Shown in pieces: positions 29,578 through 38,532 of a stretch of 64,000 bases of DNA (its first letter is position 1; each line of letters begins with the position of its first letter). Source of the DNA: CAXMMR01 sp965198995 (lineage in GTDB: Bacteria > Pseudomonadota > Alphaproteobacteria > Acetobacterales > Acetobacteraceae); the NCBI GenBank assembly GCA_965198995.1, contig CBDAQG010000001.1, positions 496,001 through 560,000 of the forward strand. Direction: 5' to 3'. The notes beneath the pieces were generated by a model. That model worked only from the letters and a program-made list of their open reading frames with translations, had not been told where the DNA came from and did no database searches. The position numbers and the translations under genes are program-made.

Positions 29578-31427
29578 GGTGATTGACGCAAATGGGCCAT
29601 GACGGCCGCCAAGGCGCCCGGGGTCATGGCCCGCAGGCGTGATGCTTCGCCCAGAGAGCCAGGCCGAGCACTCTGCAGCGCCGCGCGAACCTCGGTGCTG
29701 AGGCCGCCGATGCGATCAAAATCGACGTCTGGCCCGATCGTCAAAGCGTCGAGTGCCTGGACCTGTCGGATCTCGGCGGCCTGCCGTATCAGGTAGCCGG
29801 CGTAGAGGGCTTCGGTTCGAAGATGGCCTAGTGCCCGGGGTGAAAGCGCCGCCAGCCAGGCGGCGACGTGGCCGGCTGGCTCATCCGGAGCGAGACGACG
29901 CAGCCGGTCCAGCACGGTCAGGCAACGGCCATCTTGTCCCCGCAATGGGCGGGCTTCGTCCGGCTCCTCGACGGTCATTGCGGCACGCGCCATTGCGGCG
30001 TTGATCTCTGCGGCGACCTTGGCGAAGCGACGGGCGCGTGCGGCACCAACGCAGCCCAAGCTTTGACCAAGGGGCGTCAGCCGTAGATCGGCATTATCCG
30101 CCCGCAGCGAGAGGCGATACTCGGAGCGCGAGGTGAACATCCGGTACGGCTCGCTGACGCCCTTGCTGGTGAGGTCGTCGACCATCACGCCGATGTAGCT
30201 TTCCGTGCGGGACAGGGTGACGGCCGCCTGCTGACCGGCACGCCGAGCCGCGTTGATGCCGGCGAGGATGCCCTGGCCAGCCGCCTCTTCGTAGCCGGTC
30301 GTGCCGTTGATCTGGCCGGCCAGGAACAACCCAGGCAGGGCACGCAGTTCCAACGAGGACGTCAGCGCGCGCGGGTCGACGTAGTCGTATTCGACGGCGT
30401 AGCCAGGCTGCAGGATCTCGGCTCTTTGCAAACCGGTAATGCTGCGCACGACCTCTAATTGAACATCCAGCGGCAGGCTGGTTGAGATACCGTTCGGGTA
30501 GATAACGGCGCCATCCGGGCCTCCAGGCAGGCCCTCGGGCTCGAGGAACAGTTGGTGATGGTCTCGATCAGCAAAGCGGACGACCTTGTCCTCGATCGAC
30601 GGACAGTAGCGCGGGCCACGACCCGAGATGGCGCCGCCGTAGACCGCTGAGCGGTGAAGATTGGCACGGATGATTTCGTGCGTGTGCGGGTTGGTCGAGG
30701 TGACGCGACACTCAATGCGCGATGTCGCCAGGCACTCGCTCATGCGGCTGAATGGTTCTGGCTCGTCGTCGGAGGGATCGGACGGCAGGCTCGACCAGGC
30801 GATGCTGTGACGTGCCAGGCGGGGCGGGGTGCCGGTCTTCAACCGGCCGAGCGGCAGGCCGAACCGGGCCAGCGTCCGACCGAGCGCTCTGGATGGTGGT
30901 TCGCCCACTCGGCCAGCGGGCTCCTGGATCAGCCCATGATGGATGACGCCGTTGAGGAAGGTGCCGGTGGTCAGAACGACGGTGCCGCTGCGGATCGGCG
31001 TGCCGTCCTCAAGCGTCACACCAGCCACCGCGCCGTGCGGGGAGAACAGAAGGTCTCCGACCGAGCCTTCCCTGATGGTCAGACCTTGCTGTTCCTCCAG
31101 CAGAGACTGGACGGCAGTGCGATACAGCTGGCGATCAAGCTGCGCCCGCAGGCCCTGCACGGCTGGGCCCTTGCTGCGGTTGAGTAGCTTGAAGTGGATA
31201 CCGGCAATGTCGGCGGCCCGAGCCATCAGGCCGTCCAGCGCGTCCACTTCGCGGACGATGTGCCCTTTGCCGATGCCGCCGATCGAGGGGTTGCACGACA
31301 GGGTGCCGATGGTGCTGCGCCGCTGCGTTACCAGCAACGTGACCGCACCCATGCGCGCGGCGACAGCCGCCGCCTCGCAGCCGGCGTGGCCACCGCCGAT
31401 CACCACCACGTCGTAGATCACCGTCAT
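29574..31427 (-). CDS. mnmG: tRNA uridine-5-carboxymethylaminomethyl modification enzyme MnmG (GidA)
   Basis: 617 residues. FAD-binding VVIGGGHAGCEAA opens the protein, and SCNPSIGGIGKG and the PGYAVEYDYVDPR block are present. With MnmE it makes the cmnm5 group at the wobble uridine of several tRNAs. Its stop overlaps the rsmG start and mnmE lies fifteen bases upstream, the classic mnmE-mnmG-rsmG-parAB order. Confidence 0.97.
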   Translation of the reverse strand: MTVIYDVVVIGGGHAGCEAAAVAARMGAVTLLVTQRRSTIGTLSCNPSIGGIGKGHIVREVDALDGLMARAADIAGIHFKLLNRSKGPAVQGLRAQLDRQLYRTAVQSLLEEQQGLTIREGSVGDLLFSPHGAVAGVTLEDGTPIRSGTVVLTTGTFLNGVIHHGLIQEPAGRVGEPPSRALGRTLARFGLPLGRLKTGTPPRLARHSIAWSSLPSDPSDDEPEPFSRMSECLATSRIECRVTSTNPHTHEIIRANLHRSAVYGGAISGRGPRYCPSIEDKVVRFADRDHHQLFLEPEGLPGGPDGAVIYPNGISTSLPLDVQLEVVRSITGLQRAEILQPGYAVEYDYVDPRALTSSLELRALPGLFLAGQINGTTGYEEAAGQGILAGINAARRAGQQAAVTLSRTESYIGVMVDDLTSKGVSEPYRMFTSRSEYRLSLRADNADLRLTPLGQSLGCVGAARARRFAKVAAEINAAMARAAMTVEEPDEARPLRGQDGRCLTVLDRLRRLAPDEPAGHVAAWLAALSPRALGHLRTEALYAGYLIRQAAEIRQVQALDALTIGPDVDFDRIGGLSTEVRAALQSARPGSLGEASRLRAMTPGALAAVMAHLRQSP

Positions 31428-31442
31428 TGCCGGCTGCGCTAC

Positions 31443-32783
31443 CTACTTGCCGATGCAGAATTTGGCGAAGATCTCGTCGAGTATCGTCTCGACGTCGCCG
31501 ATGCCGCTTACCCGTCCGAGGGCCAAATGCGCGAGGCGGAGCGACTCCGCCCTGAGTTCGGCGAGTGGCGTCACCAACGCGTCCTGCAGATGCGACGCCG
31601 CTTCAGCCATTGCGGCACGATGGCGTGCCCGGCTCAGCACCGGTGGCCCGTCGTGCCGGACCTGATCGGCGACCGCCTCGGCGAGCTGCGCCCGCAGGGT
31701 GGCGATCCCCGCGCCGGTCAGGGTGCTGCAGGCAATCGCCGCGCCGTCTGTTGCGCCGCCAAGGTCGGCCTTGTTGGCGACGATCAGGTGCGCCGCTGGC
31801 AGAGCGTGGCCGGCGCTGATGCCGGGAGCGAGCACCCGTATGACAATGTCGGCACGCGCCGCGGCGGCCTCAGCGCGCCGGATGCCCTCCGCCTCGATGG
31901 CGCCGGTGGCGGCACGCAGGCCGGCCGTGTCCAGCAGCGTCACCGGGACGCCGGCCAGCACGATGCGGCCGGAGACGACGTCACGCGTGGTGCCGGCCTC
32001 CTCGGCGACGATGGCGACGGGATGACCGCAGAGCGCGTTCAGCAGCGAGGATTTGCCGACATTGGGGGCGCCGGTGATCGCCACCACAACGCCGTCGCGC
32101 AAGCGTTCGGCCGCCTGGCCGTCGGTCAAGTGACGTTGCAGCGTCGCCGCCAGGATCGTGATCTCACCGAGCAGGCCTGCCTCGACGTCGGCGGGAAGCG
32201 CCTCGTCGGGAAAGTCGACCAGCGCCTCCTGTGTGGCGAGCAACCGCCGCAGCGTGTCGGTCCATTGGGCGTAGAGGCGGCTGCCCTCGCCTTCGAGCTG
32301 ACGAAGCGCCTGGCGACGCTGGGCCTGGGTCTCGGCGGCGACCAGGTCAGCGACGGCCTCGGCCTCCAGCAGGTCCATGCGGCCGTTCAGAAAGCCGCGG
32401 CGGCTGAACTCGCCGGGCTCGGCTGGGCGTAGACCCTGCTCGAGCAAGGCGTCGGAGACGGCTTCGACGACGGCGTGGCCACCATGCAGGTGCAGCTCGG
32501 CGCAGTCTTCGCCGGTGTAGCTGCGCGGCCCGGGCATCCAGAGCACCAGCGCGTGGTCGAGCACCGCGCCGGAGGTGTCGCGCAGCCGGCGCAGCACTGC
32601 CTGGCGGGGCGGCGGCGGCTTTCCGCACAGCGTGACCAGCGCGCCACGGGTCGGTGGGCCGCTCAGCCGGAGGATCGCGATGGCTGCCGCACCACTGCCG
32701 GTGGCAAGAGCAAAGATACCGCGCTGATGCTCGGCAACCGCCAACGCCGGGATACGACGGTTCTGCGTCGCGGTGATGCTCAC
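31443..32783 (-). CDS. mnmE: tRNA modification GTPase MnmE (TrmE)
   Basis: 446 residues from a GTG. It has the N-terminal folate-binding domain, a helical domain interrupted by a G domain (GAPNVGKSSLLNAL, then DTAGLR and NKAD), and the C-terminal FCIGK with the catalytic Cys. It is the partner of MnmG in wobble-uridine modification. The next upstream gene (the [2Fe-2S] protein) ends one base before. Confidence 0.96.
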   Translation of the reverse strand: MSITATQNRRIPALAVAEHQRGIFALATGSGAAAIAILRLSGPPTRGALVTLCGKPPPPRQAVLRRLRDTSGAVLDHALVLWMPGPRSYTGEDCAELHLHGGHAVVEAVSDALLEQGLRPAEPGEFSRRGFLNGRMDLLEAEAVADLVAAETQAQRRQALRQLEGEGSRLYAQWTDTLRRLLATQEALVDFPDEALPADVEAGLLGEITILAATLQRHLTDGQAAERLRDGVVVAITGAPNVGKSSLLNALCGHPVAIVAEEAGTTRDVVSGRIVLAGVPVTLLDTAGLRAATGAIEAEGIRRAEAAAARADIVIRVLAPGISAGHALPAAHLIVANKADLGGATDGAAIACSTLTGAGIATLRAQLAEAVADQVRHDGPPVLSRARHRAAMAEAASHLQDALVTPLAELRAESLRLAHLALGRVSGIGDVETILDEIFAKFCIGK

Positions 32784-32784
32784 G

Positions 32785-33150
32785 CTAGGATGGTGGGCTT
32801 GACGCGAGTGCGGGCGACGGGAGCATGAGCTCTGGCGCCCGGCCGTCGGCGGCGAGATGAGCCTCGATCATGCGGTCGACGTCGGCGCGCGTGCGAAGGC
32901 GATACCACACGCCCTCCGGGTAGATCACGACGCACGGTCCAAGCTCGCAGCGGTCCAGGCAGCCGGCGCTGTTGACCCGCACCGAGGCGAGGCCGAGCTC
33001 TTTGACGCGCGCCTTCATGTAGTCGCGCAGCGCCTCGGATCCGCTGGCGGCGCAGGAGCCCCGTGCGTGCCCGTCCGGGCGACGATTGCAGCAGACGAAG
33101 ACATGCGCGTGGAAGAACAGTGCCGGATCCGTCGCAAGTCGCTCGCCCAT
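32785..33150 (-). CDS. (2Fe-2S) ferredoxin-like protein, thioredoxin fold
   Basis: 121 residues from the ATG MGERLATD, with GGAGG about a dozen bases upstream; a GTG nine bases further up is possible. Cysteines 20/21, 33, 64 and 68 (HVFVCCNRRPDG, GSCAASG, AGCLDRCELGP) give the pattern of the thioredoxin-like [2Fe-2S] family related to the NuoE fold. VVIYPEGVWYR is conserved. Its electron partners are unknown. It forms a unit with mnmE. Confidence 0.88.
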   Translation of the reverse strand: MGERLATDPALFFHAHVFVCCNRRPDGHARGSCAASGSEALRDYMKARVKELGLASVRVNSAGCLDRCELGPCVVIYPEGVWYRLRTRADVDRMIEAHLAADGRAPELMLPSPALASSPPS

Positions 33151-33245
33151 CCTGACCACCCTCCAGACTTATCTGCCATATCGGCGCCAGCCGCCGGCGC
33201 CGCAAGCGGGCGGTGGACAGCCCGGCGTGCCGGTGACTTGACAGG

Positions 33246-33878
33246 GTGTCGGCATCGCTGTGCCATCCTCTTCTGGAGGCCGTCCTGCCGCAACTCTCAC
33301 TCCACACACAGCTTGGGCCGCTCAGCGTTTCTGAGGAGGACGGCGCGCTGGTCGCGCTCGATTGGGGCTGGGGTCGCGATCAGGACGCAACGTCGCTGTT
33401 GCGACAGGCGCGCGAGCAGTTGCACGCCTACTTTGATGCCGAGTTGACGCGGTTCAGCCTGCCGCTTGCGCCGGTCGGCACCGCCTATCGCCAGCGCGTC
33501 TGGTTGGCGCTTGCCGACATCCCGTTCGGCCAGACCTGCAGCTATGGCGCGCTGGCCGCGAGGCTGAGCTCCGGGGCGAGCTCTGGGGCGAGTTCTGGGC
33601 CGAGTTCTGGGCCAAGCTTTGAGCAGAGCGGCATACAGGCCGTTGGTCGGGGCGGCGCACGCGCGGTCGGCGGTGCCATCGGTCGTAACCCATTGCCCAT
33701 CATCCTTCCCTGCCACCGGGTCGTCGGCGCGAGCGGCCTCGGCGGCTACAGCGCCGGTGATGGGGTGGCCAGCAAGCGCGCTTTGCTGCGGCTGGAACAG
33801 CGATCGATCGGTCACCAGCGTGCGACAGCATCGCCCGCGGTCGCCAGTTCAGATGGGCCCACGGTGGAGGCTGCATGA
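33246..33878 (+). CDS. Methylated-DNA--protein-cysteine methyltransferase (Ogt type) with repeat insertion
   Basis: 210 residues from a GTG. The C-terminal active site PCHRVV has Cys156, and YRQRVWLALADIPFGQTCSYG is the DNA-binding helix-turn-helix. Between the HTH and the active site lies an insertion of about 21 residues made of SSGA/SSGP repeats (108-125), encoded by 12-bp tandem repeats (33568-33622). It removes alkyl groups from O6-guanine in a suicide reaction. The stop overlaps the next ATG. The insertion is in a stretch where family members have none, so activity is worth testing. Confidence 0.9.
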   Translation: MSASLCHPLLEAVLPQLSLHTQLGPLSVSEEDGALVALDWGWGRDQDATSLLRQAREQLHAYFDAELTRFSLPLAPVGTAYRQRVWLALADIPFGQTCSYGALAARLSSGASSGASSGPSSGPSFEQSGIQAVGRGGARAVGGAIGRNPLPIILPCHRVVGASGLGGYSAGDGVASKRALLRLEQRSIGHQRATASPAVASSDGPTVEAA

Positions 33879-34846
33879 GCAAGGCAATCCGGGTTCACAA
33901 GACTGGCGGCCCCGAGGTCATGGTCTGGGAGGCCGTGCCGACGCCGGAACCAGGGCCTGGCCAGGCCCTCATCCACCACGAGGCTGTCGGGCTGAACTAC
34001 ATCGACGTGTATTATCGTGCCGGTCTCTACAAGCTGCCGTCACTGCCGGCTGTGATCGGCCAGGAAGGCGCCGGAACCGTGCTTGCCGTCGGGGCGGAGG
34101 TGACGCTCGTTGCGCCGGGCGACCGGGTGGCCTATTCCGGCGCGCTGGGCGCCTACGCCACCGAGCGGGTGATCGCCGCCGACCGCCTGGTGCGCCTGCC
34201 GCCAGGGATGGAGTTCCGCATTGCCGCCAAGGCGATGCTGCAGGGGATGACGGCGGAATACCTGCTTCGCCGGACCTATGCCGTGCGGCCGGGCGACGCG
34301 ATCCTGGTCTATGCCGCGGCGGGCGGTGTCGGCTCGCTGCTGTGCCAGTGGGGCGCGCATCTCGGAGCGACGGTGATCGGGGTGGTCTCGACCGAGGCGA
34401 AGGCGGCGCTGGCACGGCAAAACGGCGCCGCGCATGTGATTCTCGGGCACGGGGCGGTGGCGGCCGAGGTCAAGCGCATCACCGACAGCGCGATGGTGCC
34501 GGTGGTTTATGACAGCGTCGGCGCCGAGACCTTCCAGGCCAGCCTCGACAGCCTGGCGCCGCGCGGCCTGATGGTCAGCTACGGCAACAGCTCCGGCCCG
34601 GTGCCGCCGGTCGACCTCGCCGAGCTTGCCGCCAAGGGCAGCCTGTTTATCACCCGGCCCTCGCTCGCAACCTATGTGCGAAGCCGCGAGGAGCTGGAGC
34701 GCACGGCAGCGGCAGTGTTCGAGGCGATCGAGCAGGGTTTTCTCACAATCCAGGTCAATCAGACGTTTGCCTTGAAAGACGCGGCGGAGGCGCATCGGGC
34801 ACTGGAAGCTCGGCTCACTACAGGCGCGACTGTTCTGATTCCGTAA
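33875..34846 (+). CDS. NADPH:quinone oxidoreductase (QOR, zinc-free MDR family)
   Basis: 323 residues. It has the QOR start (GGPEVMVWEAVP), LNYIDVYYRAGLY, and the NADPH-binding VYAAAGGVGSLLCQWG, without the zinc ligands of alcohol dehydrogenases. It reduces quinones with NADPH. Coupled by overlap to the methyltransferase gene; a shared damage-response role is only suggestive. Confidence 0.92.
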   Translation: MSKAIRVHKTGGPEVMVWEAVPTPEPGPGQALIHHEAVGLNYIDVYYRAGLYKLPSLPAVIGQEGAGTVLAVGAEVTLVAPGDRVAYSGALGAYATERVIAADRLVRLPPGMEFRIAAKAMLQGMTAEYLLRRTYAVRPGDAILVYAAAGGVGSLLCQWGAHLGATVIGVVSTEAKAALARQNGAAHVILGHGAVAAEVKRITDSAMVPVVYDSVGAETFQASLDSLAPRGLMVSYGNSSGPVPPVDLAELAAKGSLFITRPSLATYVRSREELERTAAAVFEAIEQGFLTIQVNQTFALKDAAEAHRALEARLTTGATVLIP

Positions 34847-34966
34847 GGAAGGTAAGGGCTCTGCCCTTGACGCGCCAAGGGCCCGCGGCCCTTGGAACCC
34901 GATTAGTTAAGGGGTCTGGGGCCTCGGGCCCCAGCGGAGTCCAGAGGTAGAGCCTCTAGCCTTCCT
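34847..34966. repeat. BIME-like repeat pair, copy 8
   Basis: AGGGCTCTGCCCT plus CCAAGGGCCCGCGGCCCTTGG, then GGGGTCTGGGGCCTCGGGCC and AGAGGTAGAGCCTCT. It fills the convergent junction of the QOR and ABC permease genes. Confidence 0.75.
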
Positions 34967-35611
34967 TTATTCTAGTCGTTTGAAGATTGAGCTCAGCACA
35001 GCCGAAAGCACGATGTAGATTAGCCCAGCTGCCAGCAGCGGCTGCATCGAGTAGCTGCTGGCCTCCAGGCGACGGGCGGCGCCGGTCAGGTCCAGCAGGG
35101 TGATCGTGCTGGCGAGCGCCGTGGCCTTGAGTTGGATCAGGCCCTCGTTGGCCAGGGCCGGCAGCACCAGTCGGACGGCGCGCGGCAGCACGACGCGGCG
35201 GAGGGCGGCGGTTCGGCTCAGGCCGAAGGCGATGGCCGCCTCGCGCTCGCCGAGTGGCACACCGGCGAGGCCGGCACGCAGGGGCTCGGCGACGTAGGCG
35301 GCCATGTTGAGGCCGAGTGCGATGAGCGCGCAGGGCCAGGCGTTGCGCAGGACCACCCAGGCGGCGGAGTGGCGCAGCGCCGGGAACTGCGCCAGGCCGT
35401 AATAGGTCAGGTAGATCTGCACCAGCAGCGGCGTGCCGCGGAAGAACGCCGAGTAGGCGGCGGCGGGCCAGGCGAGCCACCGGGTGTGGGCCCGGCGCGC
35501 CAGGGCGAGCGGCAGGGCCAGCGTGTAGCCGGCGGCCGCGGAGGCCAGGAGCAGGCCGAGCGTGACCAGCGTGCCGTGCCAGAGCAGCGCCGCCTCGGCG
35601 CCCACGCTCAT
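34967..35611 (-). CDS. Polar amino-acid ABC transporter permease (second)
   Basis: 214 residues, about five membrane spans. The FFRGTPLLVQIYLTYYGL segment and the EAA-type loop (AAIAFGLSRTAALRRVVLP) place it in the HisM/GlnP family. ATG overlaps the upstream permease stop. Together they form the heterodimeric channel for the binding protein encoded at 36.8-37.7 kb. Unlike the usual tight operon, an A+T-rich insertion separates them from that gene. Confidence 0.92.
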   Translation of the reverse strand: MSVGAEAALLWHGTLVTLGLLLASAAAGYTLALPLALARRAHTRWLAWPAAAYSAFFRGTPLLVQIYLTYYGLAQFPALRHSAAWVVLRNAWPCALIALGLNMAAYVAEPLRAGLAGVPLGEREAAIAFGLSRTAALRRVVLPRAVRLVLPALANEGLIQLKATALASTITLLDLTGAARRLEASSYSMQPLLAAGLIYIVLSAVLSSIFKRLE

Positions 35612-36285
35612 GCCGGGCGCACCTGGCCGCGATTGGCGCGACGCTCCAGCAGGGCGAAGAGCGGGTTCGACAGGGCGAGGACCACCAGGTAGGCGAGCGC
35701 CGCGGCGATGTAGAAGGTGAAGGGTTGATGCGTGACCTGGGCGCCGATCGAGGCCTTGCGCATCAGCTCCTCGAGCCCGAGCACGGACACCAGGGAGGTG
35801 TCCTTCACCAGGTTCTGCCACTGGTTGTTCAGGCTCGGCAGGGCGATCCGCCAGGCTTGCGGCAGGTGGACGAGGCGCAGCACCTGCAGGGGTCGCAGGC
35901 CTAGCGCCGCCGCCGCCTCGAGCTGGCCGCGCGGCACCGCCAGGAAGGCGCCGCGCAGCATTTCGGAGGCATAGGCGGCGAAGACGATCGACAGCGCGAA
36001 GGCGCCGCCCTCGAAGGGCGTGATCTCGACGGCGCCGTGGGTCGCGCGGTCGAGCAGCTGCGACGCGCCGAAGTAGCAGACGAGCAGGATGACGAACTCG
36101 GGCACGCCGCGTAGGAGCCGCGCGGTCCAGGCGATAGGCAGGCGGATTGCGGCATTGGGTGAGAGGCTGGCGGTTGCGCCGGCGAGGCCGAGAGCCAGAC
36201 CTAGGATAAGGCAGGTGGCGGCTAACCTCAGGGTTACAAAGGCGCCAGCCAGAAGTTGGCTGCTATAGGCCGTCAGATCATGCAT
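35608..36285 (-). CDS. Polar amino-acid ABC transporter permease (first)
   Basis: 225 residues with about five spans. RLLRGVPEFVILLVCYFGA and the EAA loop LEAAAALGLRPLQVLRLVHLP are the HisQ-type signatures. The spacing to the downstream permease is a four-base overlap. Substrate specificity (basic or other polar amino acid) cannot be decided from sequence alone. Confidence 0.93.
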   Translation of the reverse strand: MHDLTAYSSQLLAGAFVTLRLAATCLILGLALGLAGATASLSPNAAIRLPIAWTARLLRGVPEFVILLVCYFGASQLLDRATHGAVEITPFEGGAFALSIVFAAYASEMLRGAFLAVPRGQLEAAAALGLRPLQVLRLVHLPQAWRIALPSLNNQWQNLVKDTSLVSVLGLEELMRKASIGAQVTHQPFTFYIAAALAYLVVLALSNPLFALLERRANRGQVRPA

Positions 36286-36418
36286 GGGGAGGTTGTTCGT
36301 TCGTCAGTTCTAGGCGGACTGGCTAATAGAAGGTGCTTACCTGCGGCACTCAAGCTCATCGACCCGCGCGTGATTTTGCGGCGTTTACGTACATTGCAAT
36401 GGCAGCTGCTCACGAGAC

Positions 36419-36811
36419 TCAATCCTGAAGCCGTTTACCGACCGACTTAGCTCGAACCCCGAGAGATAAATAGATAAGGCTCAAGATAAAAGCTGCGACT
36501 GAGGCGCGAAGCACATCATCGATCACATACCAAACGTAAGCCTGCATGGAGTTCACACAAAAATAGGACGTTTTCCAGTTAAACTGTATTGGCCTACTCA
36601 AGCACTCATGCTGCATGTAAATATGGTAGAGCCACCATTTGCCCGCAAACAACGCGAGTACAATGTTCACGAGCGCCAATGAGATAATCCGCGCCGTCGA
36701 ATCAGTTGAGGTTGCTCTCAATGACAACCTCTGAAATCCTCGCGGCGGGCCACGGCAAGCTTGCCGGACTGATGCGAACGTCTCGGGCCAAGTGTTCCTC
36801 GCATCTCGCAC
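36419..36811 (-). CDS. Small membrane protein of unknown function (A+T-rich)
   Basis: Up to 130 residues from a GTG; the real start may be further in. Two hydrophobic helices are visible (IISLALVNIVLALFAGKWW and ASVAAFILSLIYLSLGV) separated by a polar Trp/Tyr/Cys-rich loop. Composition is clearly A+T-richer than the flanking transporter genes. It sits within the ABC operon between permease and binding-protein genes on the same strand. No family recognised; coding status is moderate. Confidence 0.4.
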   Translation of the reverse strand: MRDARNTWPETFASVRQACRGPPRGFQRLSLRATSTDSTARIISLALVNIVLALFAGKWWLYHIYMQHECLSRPIQFNWKTSYFCVNSMQAYVWYVIDDVLRASVAAFILSLIYLSLGVRAKSVGKRLQD

Positions 36812-36845
36812 GACACATCCAAAAAACGTTCGACCTTTTATTGGC

Positions 36846-37682
36846 TCAAGGGGCGATGCTGAACGGGAAATACTCGGCGTTGATCTTCGCGTAGGTGCCG
36901 TCCGCGTGCACGGCCTTGATCGCAGCGTTGAGCTGGGTGGCTAGCGCCGTGTCGGTCAGGCGCAGGCCGATGGCGGTGCCGGCGCCGAAGATCGTCGGGT
37001 CGTTGATCGGGGCGCCGGCAAAGGCGTAGCCGTCCTTGGTGCCGGTTTTGGCGAGCCAGTCATAGCCCACCGTGCGGTCCTGCAGCGTCGCGTCGATGCG
37101 ACCGGCCTCTAAATCCTGGAACATTTCGTCCTGGGTCTCGTAGACCTTGATCGTGACCAGGCTCTTCAACCGGGTGTTGGCGTAGGTCTCGTGGGTGGTG
37201 CCGCTCTGCACGCCGATGGTCTTGCCCTGCAGGCTGGCCGGGTCGGCGGTGATCGCCGCGTCCTTGGCGGCGATCAGCTGGGCCTGCACGCTGGTCAGCG
37301 GGTTGGTGAACAGGATGGCCGCGCGACGCGCCGGGGTGACGGAGATTTGCGACAGGGCGGCGTCGATTTTATGCGCTTGCAGGGCCGGGATGAGGCCGTC
37401 GAAATCCATGCTGACGAACTGGCAATCGAGTACTGCGCGCCGGCAGATCGCCTGGCCAAGCTCGATCTCGAAGCCTTTCAGGGCGCCGCTCGCGTCCTTG
37501 AACTCGAATGGGGCGTAGTCCGGCTCGGTGCCGATGCGTAACGTTTCGGCCAGGCACGGGGTGGCGCAGAGCACAGCCAAGATGAAGGCCAGCGCTTCTT
37601 TTTTGAAAGAAAGAAGCAAAAAACTCTTGCTCGTGCTGTCGCGTCTCTTGTCGGGCAAAAGTTTTTTGATTCTTTTTTTCAA
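36846..37682 (-). CDS. Polar amino-acid ABC transporter substrate-binding protein (start disturbed by repeat)
   Basis: Up to 278 residues. The mature part starts with AETLRIGTEPDYAPFEF and has the type-II binding-protein fold of the ArgT/HisJ/GlnH group, after a signal peptide whose core is ALAFILAVLCATPCLA. No ATG lies upstream of that core; the frame runs through the T/A-rich double-hairpin repeat to a TTG at 37682. The first 25-30 residues (Lys/Arg/Ser-rich) are therefore repeat-derived, or translation begins at an inner TTG. Expression may depend on the upstream ATPase gene, whose 3' end is in the same repeat. Confidence 0.85.
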   Translation of the reverse strand: MKKRIKKLLPDKRRDSTSKSFLLLSFKKEALAFILAVLCATPCLAETLRIGTEPDYAPFEFKDASGALKGFEIELGQAICRRAVLDCQFVSMDFDGLIPALQAHKIDAALSQISVTPARRAAILFTNPLTSVQAQLIAAKDAAITADPASLQGKTIGVQSGTTHETYANTRLKSLVTIKVYETQDEMFQDLEAGRIDATLQDRTVGYDWLAKTGTKDGYAFAGAPINDPTIFGAGTAIGLRLTDTALATQLNAAIKAVHADGTYAKINAEYFPFSIAP

Positions 37683-37691
37683 AAAAGAACC
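37594..37691. repeat. T/A-rich double-hairpin repeat, copy C
   Basis: GCTTCTTTTTTGAAAGAAAGAAGC at the left end and GATTCTTTTTTTCAAAAAAGAACC at the right end, with an inner segment homologous to that of the copy at 19.05-19.14 kb (same spacing within one base). It covers the ATPase stop codon and the 5' end of the binding-protein gene. Confidence 0.82.
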
Positions 37692-38434
37692 CCTTCTTGA
37701 CGACCTAGAAAGCGCCGTACCCGCTCTGAGCGGGCCTCGGTGAATACCTGCTCCGGCAGGCCATCCTCTTCCACCAGCCCGTCGTGGAGGAAAACGACGC
37801 GGCTTGCGACGGTGCGGGCGAAGCGCATCTCGTGGGTGACCACCAGCATGGTGCGGCCTTCCTCGGCGAGGCCGCGCATGACCCTCAGCACCTCGCCGAC
37901 GAGCTCCGGGTCGAGCGCCGAGGTCGGCTCGTCGAACAGCAGCAGGTCGGGGCGCATGGCCAGGGCGCGGGCGATGCCGACGCGCTGCTGCTGGCCGCCG
38001 GAGAGCTCGGACGGATAGGCATGGGCGCGATGGGCCAGGCCAACGCGCTCAAGGGCGGCGAGGCCCTCGGCGGCGGCCTCGGCGCGTGACAGGCGGAGCA
38101 CCTGCATCGGCGCGAGGGTGACGTTCTGCAGCGCGGTGAGGTGGGCCCACAGGTTGAACTGCTGGAACACCATGCCGATGCGCGAGCGCAGCCGGGTGAG
38201 CTGGGCGCGGTCCGCCGGGCGCGGGCCGCGGTGGCTGGAGCGCATGCGGATGAGCTCGCCGCCGACCGCGACCTCGCCCTCGTCGGGCGTTTCCAGCAGG
38301 TTGATGCATCGCAGCAGCGTGCTCTTGCCCGAGCCGCTGCTGCCGAGGATGGCGACCACCTCGTGCTCGCGGGCGAGCAGGTCGATGCCGCGCAGCACCG
38401 GCGTGTTGGCGAAGCTCTTGCGCAGGCCGCGCAC
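37679..38434 (-). CDS. Polar amino-acid ABC transporter ATP-binding protein
   Basis: About 251 residues from a GTG (VRGLRKSF); the frame stays open upstream through a Pro/Ala-rich stretch into the FAH gene, so the start is uncertain. Walker A GSSGSGKST, signature LSGGQQQRVGIARAL and Walker B LLLFDEPTSALDPE are all intact; MVFQQFNLWAHLTALQNV is typical of polar amino-acid importers. The last residues, QEGVLF, and the stop come from the T/A-rich repeat. Confidence 0.92.
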   Translation of the reverse strand: MRGLRKSFANTPVLRGIDLLAREHEVVAILGSSGSGKSTLLRCINLLETPDEGEVAVGGELIRMRSSHRGPRPADRAQLTRLRSRIGMVFQQFNLWAHLTALQNVTLAPMQVLRLSRAEAAAEGLAALERVGLAHRAHAYPSELSGGQQQRVGIARALAMRPDLLLFDEPTSALDPELVGEVLRVMRGLAEEGRTMLVVTHEMRFARTVASRVVFLHDGLVEEDGLPEQVFTEARSERVRRFLGRQEGVLF

Positions 38435-38532
38435 CAGCAGCGCCTCGCGGCCGCAGGCCTCGCGCGCCGGCGGATCGGTCGGCAGCGTGGCGAGCGGGCC
38501 GGAGGGAGCGCCGGCGCTGTGCGGAGGCGGGC

